A stretch of 64,000 nt of DNA, from contig CM049317.1 in the NCBI GenBank assembly GCA_026874595.1, positions 67,126,618 through 67,190,617 of the forward strand. Reading direction: 5' to 3'. Positions 1 through 10,833 of the stretch are shown here, in pieces (positions within the stretch are counted from its first letter, which is position 1; every line of letters starts with the position of its first letter). This stretch comes from Sipunculus nudus. Lineage: Eukaryota > Annelida > Sipuncula > Golfingiida > Sipunculidae. The translations under genes were made by a program, and so were the position numbers. Below the pieces are notes generated by a model, which worked only from the letters and a program-made list of their open reading frames with translations, did no database searches and was not told where the DNA came from.

Positions 1-149
1 GTTGTGCGGTAAGGTGTGACAGTTTGGCATCCAGGTTGTTAAGTACGTCTGAGTTTTTTAATGTTACTGTACCACACATATTGTCTACATCACACTTACA
101 ATCAGTATCTACTTTAACTGGGTCAGGATCAGTGTTTACACAATTAACA

Positions 150-1592
150 GCAGCAACATTTTGTACAACATCTGATGTGCTATTTCTGTCATAATATGGT
201 TTAAACATGATAACATGGCACAGTTGTTTCTCCTTACGCCTATCTGGTGTCAACAGTATGTAATTTAAATCACTGACTTTTTTGTCAACAATGTAAGGAC
301 CAAAAGACCTAGCTTACAGAGGTCTGCCAGGGATGGGAAGTAAGGCAAGGACCTTTTCACCAGGCTCAAACGTCTTATTTACAGTGTGCTTGTCATACTT
401 TCTTTTCATTTTACTTTGTGCAGATTTTAGATTTGACTTTGCAATCTCACAAGCATTGTGTAGTTTAGTGCGAAAGTGTGAGACATACTGCAGTAAACTA
501 AGAGAATCAGGATTTTCACACAAGAGTTTTTCTTTAAGCAGTTTTAATGGACCTCGAACGGAGTGTCCAAAAACTAGTTCAAAGGGACTGAAACCCAAGG
601 ACTCTTGTAAGGATTCTCTGACAGCAAACAGAAATAGGTGGATTCCTTCATCCAAGTCTTTCTGTGTGTTATAGCAATAAGTCCTGATCAGGTGTTTTAA
701 CGTCTGGTGAAAACGCTCGAGGACGCCCTGACTTTCAGGATGGTATGGCGAAGAGCTGTACCGTTTTATACCTAGCTCAAGCATAACATGTTGGAATAAG
801 CAAGACATAAAATTAGACCTTAGGTCAGAGCTTTGACAACACTTATGGCATTAATTTTGCGCAATGGTATTGCCTCAGGGAACCTGGTAGATGCGCACAT
901 AATTGTCAGCAGGTATTCATGTCCAGATTTTGTTTTGGGCAGTGGTCCAACACAATTAACAATAACCCTACTGAATGGTTCCTCGAAAGCAGGAATAGGC
1001 CTAAGTGGGGCCTAGGAGGATTCTGATTGGGCTTGCCTACCATCTGGCATGTATGGCATGATTTACAATATTGTACAACATCTTTCCTGAGGTTAGGCCA
1101 ATAGAAGTGTGTACTAACTTTCTGATAAGTTTTATTTATACCTAAATGGCCAGACAAAGGAGCCTCATGTGCCATGCTTAGAATTTCATTGCGAAAGCTT
1201 TTAGGCATTACTATTTGATGTTTGATGACCCACTCATCATCAGCGCATACATCAGGTGGTCGCCTTTTACGCATAAGCACTGCACTTTTAACATAGAAAC
1301 AAACTGGGTTCTGTAACAGTTCATCTTTAGAAACTGCCCTGGGAAACAAACATGAAATATCAGGGTCCTTGTGCTGTTCCGGGATAAGTTCTGACCTTGA
1401 GAATGCTGCATCCTGTACGGGCGAGTCATTAGACGAGTCACTACTGACTCCCAGAGTATTATTATCTGGACCATTATCCTCATGTGTGTTTTTCTTCGCC
1501 ATAGATCTAGTTACAGCACAAGAAGAATACAAACCAGGAATTTCCTGAATTTCCGGATCAGTGTCCTGATCAAGTGACGGCTTTTCTGTCAC
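150..1592 (-). pseudogene. int: Integrase, broken, placed directly after protease
   Basis: Integrase would insert the cDNA. The N-terminal zinc finger is intact in the frame starting at 1592: H142 and H149, then C179 and C182 (H-X6-H-X29-C-X2-C), with FYWPNLRKDV between. The core is damaged. The first catalytic Asp is replaced by Asn (IVNCVG, near 955-970). A frameshift follows the zinc finger near 1000, and about 15 codons ahead of the second Asp are missing (near 830-845). The second Asp survives within SSDLRSNFMS and the Glu within HPESQGVLER (frame 314-808). After a stop at about 312 the GPY module (SFGPYIVDKK) can still be read, followed by a linker to position 1. The motif order is textbook; function is lost. 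Confidence 0.85.
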
Positions 1593-1604
1593 TATTGGTA
1601 CAGG

Positions 1605-1862
1605 CTATACTTTGTCACCTGCAACATCATTGCCTAGTAGCAACTGAATTCCCTTAAAGGGTAAAGTAGTTCTTATGCCCACAGTAATATTCCCAGAAAT
1701 CAAATCTGACTTTAAATGGATACTGTGAAGCGGAACTGAAGTGTGCCTGTCTGAAAACACACCATTAACAAGTGCATGTGCACCAGTAAAGGACCTATTA
1801 GAAAAAGGCAAAGTGTTTGCTAACATGAGAGTCTGGCCTGAACCAGTGTCCCTCAAAATTCT
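1605..1862 (-). pseudogene. pro: Retropepsin (aspartic protease) domain
   Basis: This aspartic protease domain matures Gag-Pol. The frame opens with RDTGSGQTLM, containing the catalytic D-T-G (near 1842-1850), and ends with LLLGNDVAGDKV, the hydrophobic-G-N-D signature that closes retropepsins. About 80 residues are visible, close to the usual size of a retrotransposon protease. A single TAG stop near 1602-1604 separates it from the integrase frame that follows. It lies between Gag and integrase in the same strand and order as expected for a gag-pro-int element. Confidence 0.8.
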
Positions 1863-2059
1863 AATAGGGGTAGAATATGAAAAATCACTTGAGAGTGATA
1901 CAAAACCATCATGTATAATGGCTCAAATAACTCCGTTTCAGAGTCAAAAGAGGAATCTACTACCTAAACCTCATCATACAAAGAACTGACAATGACAGTG
2001 TCAGTCATAAACTCTTTTTCAGAGTCATTTAAGGAATCTACATCCTTTTTATCACCAAA

Positions 2060-3612
2060 CTCCTCATAGGAGTCAACAGAGGACTTTTCTCAGCAGAAAC
2101 AAACTTCTGTTTGTCATAAGAGGACCTGGCCTCATTTGAAATACTCTCGGAAGAGTCATAAAGGACTTAGCCTTATTTAATGAATACTCCTCGCAGGAGT
2201 CTTGAAAGGACCTAGCCTTATTAAATTCCTCGCAAGAATCAACTGAGGTTTTTATCCCGCAAGCTACGGATTCTTCTTTGGATTCAGACGGCACTTGGGC
2301 CTCCGTAGCATCAAACTCTTTATTAGAGTCAATAAAGGAGTTGTACCCCTTATTTACATGAGAAGAGCCTGGCGCCTGTACTATGCTATGCATAGATTTT
2401 GAAACAAAACCAGAAGGTTTGCTATTTGGTTTATTCGAAAGTTTCCAGCAGTCAGATATTAGATGACCTTCCTTCTTGCAGTAATTACAGATTTTCTTTG
2501 AAAATGACTGGTCTTTGTTGGACTTAGACACAGTGGACGTGGACTGAGGTGTAGCAATGGACTTTGCTGAAATATCAGGACTACTAGTACTGGGTGACTT
2601 CAACATTCTTTTGACCATACTGATTTACGTTCTTGTTTGTAAATGACTGGTTTGATTTGCTAGTAAAGGACATTTTGTGTGTTAATGAATAATCATCAGT
2701 TATTTGAGCAGCAATGTCAAGTGTTTCAGGACTTTTCTCATCAAGAAAAGTTTTAACATCTGCGTTAATGCAGCGCTTAAATTCTTCAAGCAAAATCTAC
2801 TGGCGAAAATTGTCATAATCTTTCATTATATTTTTAGAACTACACCAGCGATCAAACAACTGCTCTTTTGTCCTAGCAAATTCGACGTAGGTCTGTTCTT
2901 TGCGCTTTTCCCAGTTTCTGAATTTCCGGCTGTAAGCCTCTGGAAGTAACTCATAACCTTTTAGGATTAACCGTTTTACCTGGTCATAGTCAGCAGCAGC
3001 TTCTATTGAAAGCTTTGTATAAATTTCTCTGGCCTTGCCAGTCAATACACTTTGTAACAGCATAGTCCAATTTTTCTTAGGCCAATTTAAATTTTCAGCT
3101 ACCTTCTCAAAGTGTAAGAAATATTTATCAACCTCTTTTTCTTGAAAAGGTTGGACAAGTCTAATGTGTTTAGTATTATCAAAACTGTGAGTTGGGGTTG
3201 CACTTGGACTATGTTCTAGTTTAAGTCTTTCTAACTCCAGTCGTTTTTACTCAATTTCTTTTTCTTTTGTGTCTGTCTCTTTCTATTTCTTTTCTAGTCT
3301 TTCTCTTTCTAACCGTTCTTCCCTCTCATTTAATGCTAGCTCATGTTGCATTTCTAACTTTTTAAAATCTAATTGCATAGCAAGGCTGTTATTTTTTATG
3401 TTTCAACTTCAGTCTCTTCAATTAAACCTTTGCTAACTAGATCTTACATGATTTTAGCAATGATATCAGGCTTTCTCAAAGCTTTTTTTACACTTAGCCC
3501 TAAGTGTTGTCCCAAACGCAACAACTGTTCTTTGGACAACTGTTCAAGTTGATCAGGGTCGGGATCGTCAACAAATGTCTCAGGTTTGAAATCTGCTATA
3601 TGACAAGATGTC
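2060..3612 (-). pseudogene. gag: Gag polyprotein remnant (SCAN-like capsid and CCHC nucleocapsid)
   Basis: Gag would form the retrotransposon particle. From about 3600 downward the minus strand encodes an acidic N-terminus, a Glu/Arg/Lys-rich coiled-coil stretch (about 3240-3410), a helical capsid-like region (3063 to about 2640, with the YVEFARTKEQLFDRW motif) and one zinc knuckle, C-X2-C-X4-H-X4-C, at 2448-2489 (CNYCKKEGHLISDC). The frame is broken: a stop near 3410-3450, in-frame stops near 3250-3290, and a shift near 2620-2640 separating capsid from knuckle. Below 2440 is a repetitive Ser/Glu-rich tail with repeated SCEE-type motifs. No convincing initiator ATG is seen above 3600. The Gag identity is firm; the exact ends are not. 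Confidence 0.8.
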
Positions 3613-3744
3613 AAAACAATAACAAAAAAAACACTGAGATAAATCCTGTAAACAATGTACTGTAAACAATATGTAATCTTGTAAACAATGTACGATTAAA
3701 CAATATCCAGGTCAAGGCCAAATAAATTGTCAAAACTATTAAGC

Positions 3745-3762
3745 ATCCCAGGCGAGCCCCCA
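3745..3762 (-). promoter_or_regulatory. Primer-binding site, tRNA-Pro type
   Basis: In element sense this is TGGGGGCTCGCCTGGGAT, 6 nt inside the LTR end (spacer TAAAAA). It is complementary to the tRNA-Pro 3' end as used by many retroelements (TGGGGGCTCGTCCGGGAT), with two mismatches. It primes minus-strand DNA synthesis. The same primer type, without mismatches, is in the TRIM at 49720. Confidence 0.8.
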
Positions 3763-3768
3763 TTTTTA

Positions 3769-4219
3769 TGGTACGGAACCTAATATAAACAGATCACGTA
3801 TGCGTGATGAACATAAATTTTGTAATGGAGATAAAAAAATCAGATTCTGTAATGCTAGGCAGCTTGATATGTCTAGGGGAATGAATAAAGAAGTCAGTGG
3901 GTTTTTGTTAACAAATAACCATAATTTATTCTTAAAACAACCCTGAAATTACAAAACACTAAATCAATACAATTATAAGAGTAAAACAGCGGGATAACAA
4001 CAAATCATTACAATCACACAGTAAAATACACAAAGTGCACAGTACCTGGATTACCACCACCGTCACAACGATAAGTTCTTTAAATGTATACTCTCGGAGA
4101 ATGACAATCCAGTGTAAAGCTCTTATAACAATCCAGAAAGTAAACTGAAGTCCAAATGCACAAAATCCAAGAGAAAGTCTGGATAAAAAGTCACACAATA
4201 AAAAGAGCACACCTTTACT
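3769..4219 (-). repeat. 5' LTR of the Gmr1-like element, internally deleted
   Basis: The segment begins TGGTACGGAACC on the plus strand and aligns along most of its length with the solo LTR at 40513-41346, for example over the shared tracts around 3880-3960 and 4030-4140. It ends near 4219 at a degraded match to the LTR terminus. It is about 450 bp against 834 bp in the solo LTR. The missing part lies between about 4140 and 4190 and includes the TATA box and the U3/R region seen in both complete LTRs. The outer boundary is approximate because the terminal TGTTACA is mutated. Confidence 0.75.
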
Positions 4220-6183
4220 TCCTTTGAGAGAGAAAATTCCTTTAGAGGCTTTACAATGATATGGGGGATCAATGGGGATTTCAGTAGACCCGAGTGACCG
4301 CGTATTGCACCGAAATGCCTTTTGGGCAGGACATGCGCGCTGGCCACGGTCTTAACAGGCCAGTGTAAATCCCCGAGGGACATCCTGAAAAAGCGTCAAA
4401 GGCGTGGAGGAGCACAAAAGAAATAGGGGCACCTAAGGGGAAATATTAAAATCATTAATTGTTCAGCTTAATGGGGAAAAAACCGCAAAAAAACTTGTCC
4501 TAGAAGAGCATACCACCGATACGTCTGCTGAATTTGGAGAGTCAAATGAGAACGGAAGCAGGTAAACCGTGGTCTAGAAAAACCCAAATCCGTATTAATT
4601 ATATAGAAGAAGATAGATAGATAGTTCATGCGTTATAGAGCAAGGCATTTTAGCACACAAAAATATATACCATTTTACCTGTACTATTTCCTAGCATTGC
4701 CTTGTCATGGAGTTTAAAGCAGATCCGTGGCAAACAAAAGTTTACCAATTCCTTGGTTGTTGGCGGGGATACTTATTCCTACAAAATTCACTCCCAACAT
4801 GATAGTTTCCACAGAATACATATAGGAATCGTGGCATGATTGTTGACCTTTTGTTAAAAGAAACCCTTGTTCGCACTAAGATCATGGCAAATGCGGTTTC
4901 CTCCATACAATATCCAGCTCACGGTATATATACGTTACGTATTAAGATGAGATAAGATAAGATATTTTTATTTCAGTTAAAAAAAACATATAGAAAAGAA
5001 TACAAAAAAAGGTTGATTAACATTAAGAACGATACCTTTCTGGATGCAAACCATCACCCCATGTTTGGTGTTTACAAGTCTGCCAGGTATAGCACATTCC
5101 GCCAGACTTGATTGTTGTGTTATCATATAAACACAACATTTCACTAAGACAATGCATCCGAAACCAGCAGCAATCTCTTCCTGGATCTTTTCCATAATAC
5201 TATGCAAGTTGCACTAAGATTTAGCTTTGTTGGACAAAACTTGCTTGTCTTCAGATTCAGCTTGGTTTATCCAAAACTCGCTGGTCAAGAACCCTGTATC
5301 CGGCATAGGGGAATTTGTTTAATGAGATGAGGAATATTGCTTCAATTTGTTTTATTCCAAAAGTTTAAATATTATATATATTTTCAGTAGGATACTCCCT
5401 CATTAAGATATTACAAATATTTTTACATTTATTTTGTGGCGATTTGCTCGTTGGAAGAAATTTATACATCAGACATGTTCAGTTATGAAGTATACATTAG
5501 CGTACCGGCACGTGGTGGCATTCAAATTTTCGAAAATCTTTGACTGGTTACGTGTATTATTATTATCAAACGTATAAATGATGGATTGATGTACAGGATA
5601 TTTAAAAAGATGGGTTAAATGTATGTTTTAAGGTAAGGATTGTGTCCCTGAAGACAAATAGGGCAATATGCGTACCTCGACTGAAAAAAAAACATATTTT
5701 TCCGTGGAACATATCGTATAAACTGATAAACCTTCTGGATATGGTTTGCAGTGTAATATCCGTGACGCAATATTGTAAATTTAAACAGAAAATTATGCAC
5801 GTGCTTCCTTATTCAGTTTATGTAATACAATTGTACCCAGAAGTGTTATAGACGTAAATGCAAGGTGATAGTGCAGCGACTTTTTTTGTGGTTATTTAAA
5901 AGTTATGCTTAAGGATTACCTGGATTAATTGCGTTGGGAATAACCATTATAGCATGCTGATATCAGTAATGAGTGCCAAGGGATCGAGAGTCACTTGATT
6001 TCACATTCACTGACCATGCAAGTGTGCCAGGGACTGGGTCAAATGTCAGACCAAACACAATTAAACCCGTCATTAACAGCAGGGGTATTCATATATACAA
6101 TGGACCTTAATCATGAGCTGATGGTGGAGCCATTCTAAGCAATCAAACGTCACCAAAAAAATTAAATTAAAAATTATTTATTC
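4220..6183. other. Unassigned sequence outside the LTR element
   Basis: No supported gene. 4230-4440 is the immediate flank of the LTR and keeps a minus-strand open frame of no recognised family. A short AGAT tetranucleotide run lies at about 4606-4622. The rest is AT-rich, with only short frames. Confidence 0.4.
4943..5215 (-). repeat. Possible LINE 3' tail
   Basis: On the minus strand the segment ends with an A-rich stretch followed by repeated TATCT/TTATC units (plus strand GATGAGATAAGATAAGATAT, 4946-4965). Such short tandem 3' tails are common in CR1/L2-type LINEs. No RT domain is left, so this is suggestive only. Confidence 0.3.
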
Positions 6184-6189
6184 TCATGT

Positions 6190-6310
6190 CAACGTTGGCA
6201 CTGCGTAAAAATTAGATTTTAAAATGGGGTATAGCAGTGTCATACGCAACGCGGTTTCAGAGAACATCGAGAACAAACGTGGAGCAACTTCCTTTGATAA
6301 GTATTTGAAA
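6190..6310 (-). repeat. Dispersed repeat, copy 1 (partner at 39206-39321)
   Basis: The minus strand here matches 39206-39321 (plus) over about 110 bp, sharing the tract TGTTCTCTGAAACCGC and the following ATGACACTG and ATTTTAAA blocks. In this copy the frame stays open (MFSETALRMTLLYP), but the other copy has stops. It may be a fragment of an old transposon coding region; no family is recognised. Confidence 0.5.
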
Positions 6311-8182
6311 GATAAAACCGGAGGTTTACTAACCCAATTAAAAAATATACCAGTATCTTTATTCAAACTTAAGTTCAGCAAGGTAGGTTGGAGACTTGGT
6401 TATAAGGCTACATCAGACTCAGGCGCAGTTTCGAATAAAAAGTCACACGAGACATTGATTTTGTTTTTTGTACTGGCCTGTTTCTCGGTCATCACGTCAT
6501 GGAGAGTAGAAGTCACGGCAGATTGGTTTAAAGTAACGGTAAGCTCTGCAGTACTTTTTTTTTTATTTTTTTTACATTCTGTCCTTTATTTTATGAGTCC
6601 TTTGTGGCCTGGAAGAGCCAGTCAGTGTGAACCTTGGCTATTGCAACTACACGGGTTTTTTTTATGTCACAGGAGGGCTGGCAATGGATTTTTTTAATTT
6701 TTTTTTACTGCACCGTTCAGCAGATAGCTTACTAGTTATCCGATATTTTATCCAAATAATGAATGTTTTAGTGAAATTGTGCTTCATGGCTCATACAAAT
6801 CTTGAAGGATTTGTCATAGACTAAACACAAGAGGAGAAGGGGGCCCTTACAGGATCCTTCATTAATGTGGCTTCCACTAAACGTAAAAAGCAGGGCTAGC
6901 TTACACAATTTTCTTTTTCTACGACTTTCTTAGCTACGATGTGCTATGAATCCTTACGGTTTGCTGCCACAATCTGGAAGGAATCACATGAAGGGGCGTC
7001 CCCTCAAACAACACGATCCCCCGCGACTGTTTGGAACCGACGTGTCCTCGTTTACGATATGGTCTACTGCCTCAAATGGTTCACTGCTCTATGCCATAAT
7101 TCCACATATACGCTTTTAATCAAAACTCTTTTCTATATAAATATATAGGTGCAGTTTCCTACAATACCATCTGCTAAGATAAAAAGTCCTTGTCGTGGAG
7201 TCTCTTGCACGCTAATGTTTCAAATGAAATCTTGATAAAAAATCTTGAAAAAAATGGCAGAAATCTAGGGAGATTGCACAATATTAGGCCTTCTCAAGGC
7301 AGATCTTGAAATATATATGCACGACGTGCTTATAAATGCGGAATACACGTAAAGTCGTTTACATAGATCTGTTTCATCCGTTGTCCCCTGAGGGTACGGC
7401 AAAATCGAATAAATTAGATACGCATGATTAGTTAGTACTTATGTTTGCAACTAAAATGCGTGAACTAAGACGTAATTTCTTGTAGCGAAAAATTACATTT
7501 ATTGCCGGCTCTTTTCACTAATGGTCAGACGGTCGGAGAAACGTAAATTATTTATATAATTTGCCGTCAGATGGCAATAACTGATCTTAACGTTGCAATA
7601 CAATTGAAGAATTGGCACCTGTTAGGGATTTTGGATTGAGCAATTCTTAGTAGACTTCCAAAAGTGCATTTATGCTCGGTTCGCTGTCCTGGGGTTATTT
7701 TTTCAACGATATTAAATAAATGAACAAAAATCTGAAATAAAATAAACCTCGTGTAACGTTCACGTAAAGTGAGCGACCACATCAAAACAACGATCTCTTA
7801 TTCACCGTCCTGATTCCCTTTTGCTCTTTATATAAGACCTTGCTTAAACGACCACCTCGAAAATGCAACCAAGTCCCCATGCTGGTGATAACATCGATGT
7901 TTTACTATAAATAACATTAATAACTCTCACAAATAAAGCATTAACCACAAAATAAACTTACTAGATAGAAGATTGACCCCTTCCCCTCCAACCAAACGGG
8001 ATGTCGTCAGTTGAAAGAAGGCCAGCCTCCAAATGTCTGGTTTTCATAGACACTGAACGATCAACAGTCCAGGGCCTGTTTTAAGGGGGGGGGGGGGGTG
8101 GGTGGCGGTTGTCTACAAGTAACAGAATAACAGATTATCTGTTACAGTTAAATACAAACAGAGTAAATTAGAAATCTGAATT
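6311..8182. other. Unassigned AT-rich sequence
   Basis: No gene supported. It contains poly-T runs around 6555-6580 and 6655-6710, short low-complexity open frames, and a 17-base G run at about 8083-8099 next to the following repeat. Nothing recognised. Confidence 0.4.
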
Positions 8183-8480
8183 TAAAGAATGCAATCTCCA
8201 CCATGAGGGGTCCCTAATAGGGATGCTCCCAAAAACCGTGTTTGGATTCACTTATTCGGCCCATATTCCCAGGTTCTCATTTGTGAATATTCCTTGATGA
8301 CGTCGCTTAATCTGGATCATGTACCAGATCCACACCAAAATCTTTATGATACTTCCTTAACCTATTCCCGAAATGCCCTGAAAGTTTTACGAGATTCCGT
8401 TGATGATTGCGTCAGTTGTGGTATGAATAAACACACGAACGGGGATGAAAGCATACCCTCCTGACGGAAGCAATTAGAAA
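8183..8480 (-). repeat. CCTCCGCC-terminated dispersed repeat, copy A
   Basis: The reverse complement reads CTTCCGTCAGGAGG, then a TTCGTGTGTTT tract, then a GGATCT/GGATC-rich middle, and ends in CATGGTGGAG and TTGCATTC. The same order appears at 28938-29300, 31497-31970 and 60034-60337, and in split form at 20776-21440. The ends form a short inverted pair (CTCCGCCA / TGGCGGAG in the best copies), suggesting a non-autonomous TIR element. It has no coding capacity. Confidence 0.7.
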
Positions 8481-8863
8481 TCCCATAAATTGTACAAATA
8501 AGGCACATGAATAGCTGGCCTAAACTGTGGGCCTCCCAAGGTATCCCTTCCAGGAGCCCCTTGTTGCATTAAGTCCGTCGTATGAAAAAGAGAAGACATT
8601 GAAAATGATGTAACATTAGGAGTTGCATATATTTCGCCATTAAACACCTTCCTAAGGTGGACGCTAAGGCATTTGTGAGCTGTATACTCTGATAAATAGA
8701 CCTATGATAAGAGATATGTGACTGGACTGATCAGAAAATCATGATTATAACACACATGAATAGTTATTGGTTAAAAATTGCATCATCCTTCAGTATTAAG
8801 CTAATGGCAATTTTGTTCCATCTGGAACTCATACTTTTGCACTGGTACATGTATGTACAAAAT

Positions 8864-8898
<35 letters not shown>

Positions 8899-9654
8899 TA
8901 TCTTTATCTCAATTATTATATCCGCAGAACAGAAAGTGATACCTCAGTTTCGCTTGATGTTTTGTATACCTGTGAACCCTAAGGCATAAATATCAGAAAT
9001 AGTGTACAATTATTTCCAAAGTAAAAACTTCCAAGGTATCTTTCCCTGATCTGTCAACTTTGAGTCAAAGCTTCAGAGAGGAGAAGTGTCTGCCGTACCC
9101 TCTTTATCCAACACCAAAGTGAAGTTATACATTATACATTGGACCAGCTGGCAGTCAGCGCTCGACGGATGAGCCTGGACTGTTCTTTGTCAGTGTATTC
9201 CTGACAGTCGCCCGGCTTATTAAGTGAGTCTTTGAAGTCAACATCAAAGTTTGGCCACCTGAATGTAAAGAACGACGGCTAATACATTATTTCCTGAGTG
9301 CTGCCTTTGCTCAATGGTATGTCACTGTGTTGTTTCTCTGACACAGGTGAATTTCACTTAAATGCTCAAATAAACGATGGGAATTACTTCTGTTTTATCT
9401 TTCCCCTTCTTCAATTTTTCTTATTAATGTAGTCTACTTGCTTTCTTATGTTCGACCTGATCTCAAGGCCAAAGTTCCCAAATTTGTCTCACGCGTGCGT
9501 CGACGTCAACCGCCTGTAGCTCCTGTTGGGTATGTGTGCGTTAATGTTAGAATCCTGTTCCTGTGTTCATGTCAACATACTAGAGCTCTAGGTGGAATGC
9601 GTGTATGCTTATTGTCACCTACTTGTAGCTCCACTTGTAATGTATGTATTGAGC
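8481..9654. other. Unassigned intergenic sequence with one TA array
   Basis: It holds a TA dinucleotide array at 8864-8902. The plus-strand open frame across it is a translation artefact of the array. No gene or named repeat is seen in the rest. Confidence 0.4.
8864..8902. repeat. (TA)n microsatellite
   Basis: An almost pure TA dinucleotide tract with one interruption (TAATATA). Confidence 0.95.
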
Positions 9655-10833
9655 CCAGCGTACACGTTACGAAGTATGGATACGATAAGATACGAAGCAA
9701 GATACGTTAATAATTCCCGGCTTTTTATCTCCAATCGCGACATGTATTTTTAAATACGATACGAAGTCATACGATCCTTTTTTTTATCTTATTTCGTATG
9801 TTTAAAATGTGTTGGAAATCGTAACTTATAGTACCTAGGATCTCCCCTTCTTCCGTCCGCAGGCTCTTCTTCGTCGGTTCTGACAATTATTCCTTCAGGG
9901 AATGAAGTTAACTTCTGCGATGAAAAGAACAAACAGTTTCATGAACAGCCATGTACTGATAAGCAATTAATGTATCATATCCCCTTTTGCTCGATTTTTT
10001 TATGCTGCACTGGAAAATACTATACTAATCTAGGGTATTTACGATTCGACGTTCATTAGGAAATTACGAATCATGTCATATCCAAATTTCATAACGTGTG
10101 CACTAAGCTTCAGGCCAAAAGTACACGTTTCGACATTTGTATATAAAGCATACGACATGAAATCCTGGCTTTTTGGCTTCCTATTGCAAAATCTATGACA
10201 AAATACATTACGAGTGTCCGACGATCACGGCTTCGTGTCATGTCGAATAATTTCGAGCATGTTCGAAATATTTGTATCATGAATGGTTTCCAATCCTATC
10301 AAAATTCATGACGTGCACGCCTGGCGTAAAATCCAGCATACATTGTACGAAATTTGGATACGATGGGGTAGGAAGCAGGATACGACACGAAATTCTGGCT
10401 TATTGGCTTCTTATCGCAACGTGTATGTTGAGATCCGAAACGATCATTTACGATCTTGGCTTCGTAATGTATCGTATTTTTTTTCGAGCATGTTCAAAAT
10501 TTTCGTATCGTAACTGGCAATCGTGATTCCGCCGTATCCAAATTTCGTAAAGTGTAGGCTAGGCTCTTTTCTTATCGTACCTTACTTTTATTTCCTGTTC
10601 ATGGCGCGTAAAGCTTTTTTTTTTTTTTTTGCGTAATAGACCCAACTTTTTTCACTGCGGCCATGTTGTTGATCAATATTTGATCTACTCAGATACCCCA
10701 GTCCCGTATGCACGAAATTCGTATATTGTACAGGAAAATACCATGCGAATCTTAGGTATTAACGATTCAATAATGCGATAAGAGATTACGAAACCGCATC
10801 GTATCAAAATTTCGTAAAGTGTACGCTAGGCTT
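9655..10833. repeat. Array of CGTATCG/TACGAAA-rich inverted-repeat units
   Basis: A ~30-bp terminus (GCCTAGCGTACACTTTACGA followed by AATTTGGATACGA in consensus) recurs in both orientations: forward near 9655, 10117 and 10330, and inverted near 10078-10110, 10539-10563 and 10798-10833. The units between share an internal CTGGCTTTTTGGCTTC-like block (10160, 10395) and a GATTACGATTCG-type block (10028, 10765). This looks like several short TIR elements, some partial, placed head to tail. No coding sequence. The unit boundaries are approximate. Confidence 0.65.

Larger units (their letters stand above)
1..4219 (-). mobile_element. Gmr1-like Ty3/gypsy LTR retrotransposon, degraded, cut by the window edge
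   Basis: Read on the minus strand, the element runs LTR, primer-binding site, gag, protease, integrase, and then leaves the window before any reverse transcriptase. A Gag with a SCAN-like capsid and a CCHC knuckle, a DTG protease, an HHCC integrase zinc finger, an integrase core and a GPY module can all be seen. The protease frame (1605-1856) passes after one stop directly into the integrase N-terminal region (from 1592), so RT and RNase H are not between them. Known family biology: Gmr1-like elements place integrase upstream of RT, unlike other Ty3/gypsy elements, and their Gag is related to the vertebrate SCAN domain. I infer that RT and RNase H lie beyond position 1. Several stops and frameshifts and a promoter-less 5' LTR mean this copy is dead. 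The clade is inferred from domain order and Gag type, not from a tree. Confidence 0.85.

Noticed and set aside
1593-1604. Deletion of RT/RNase H between protease and integrase
   Set aside because: The junction reads like the natural protease-integrase linker of Gmr1-like elements, and the integrase C-terminus continues into more coding sequence at the window edge.
6224-6697. 157-codon open frame as a membrane protein
   Set aside because: The hydrophobic part is a translation of poly-T tracts, and the first part lies on the reverse of a dispersed repeat.
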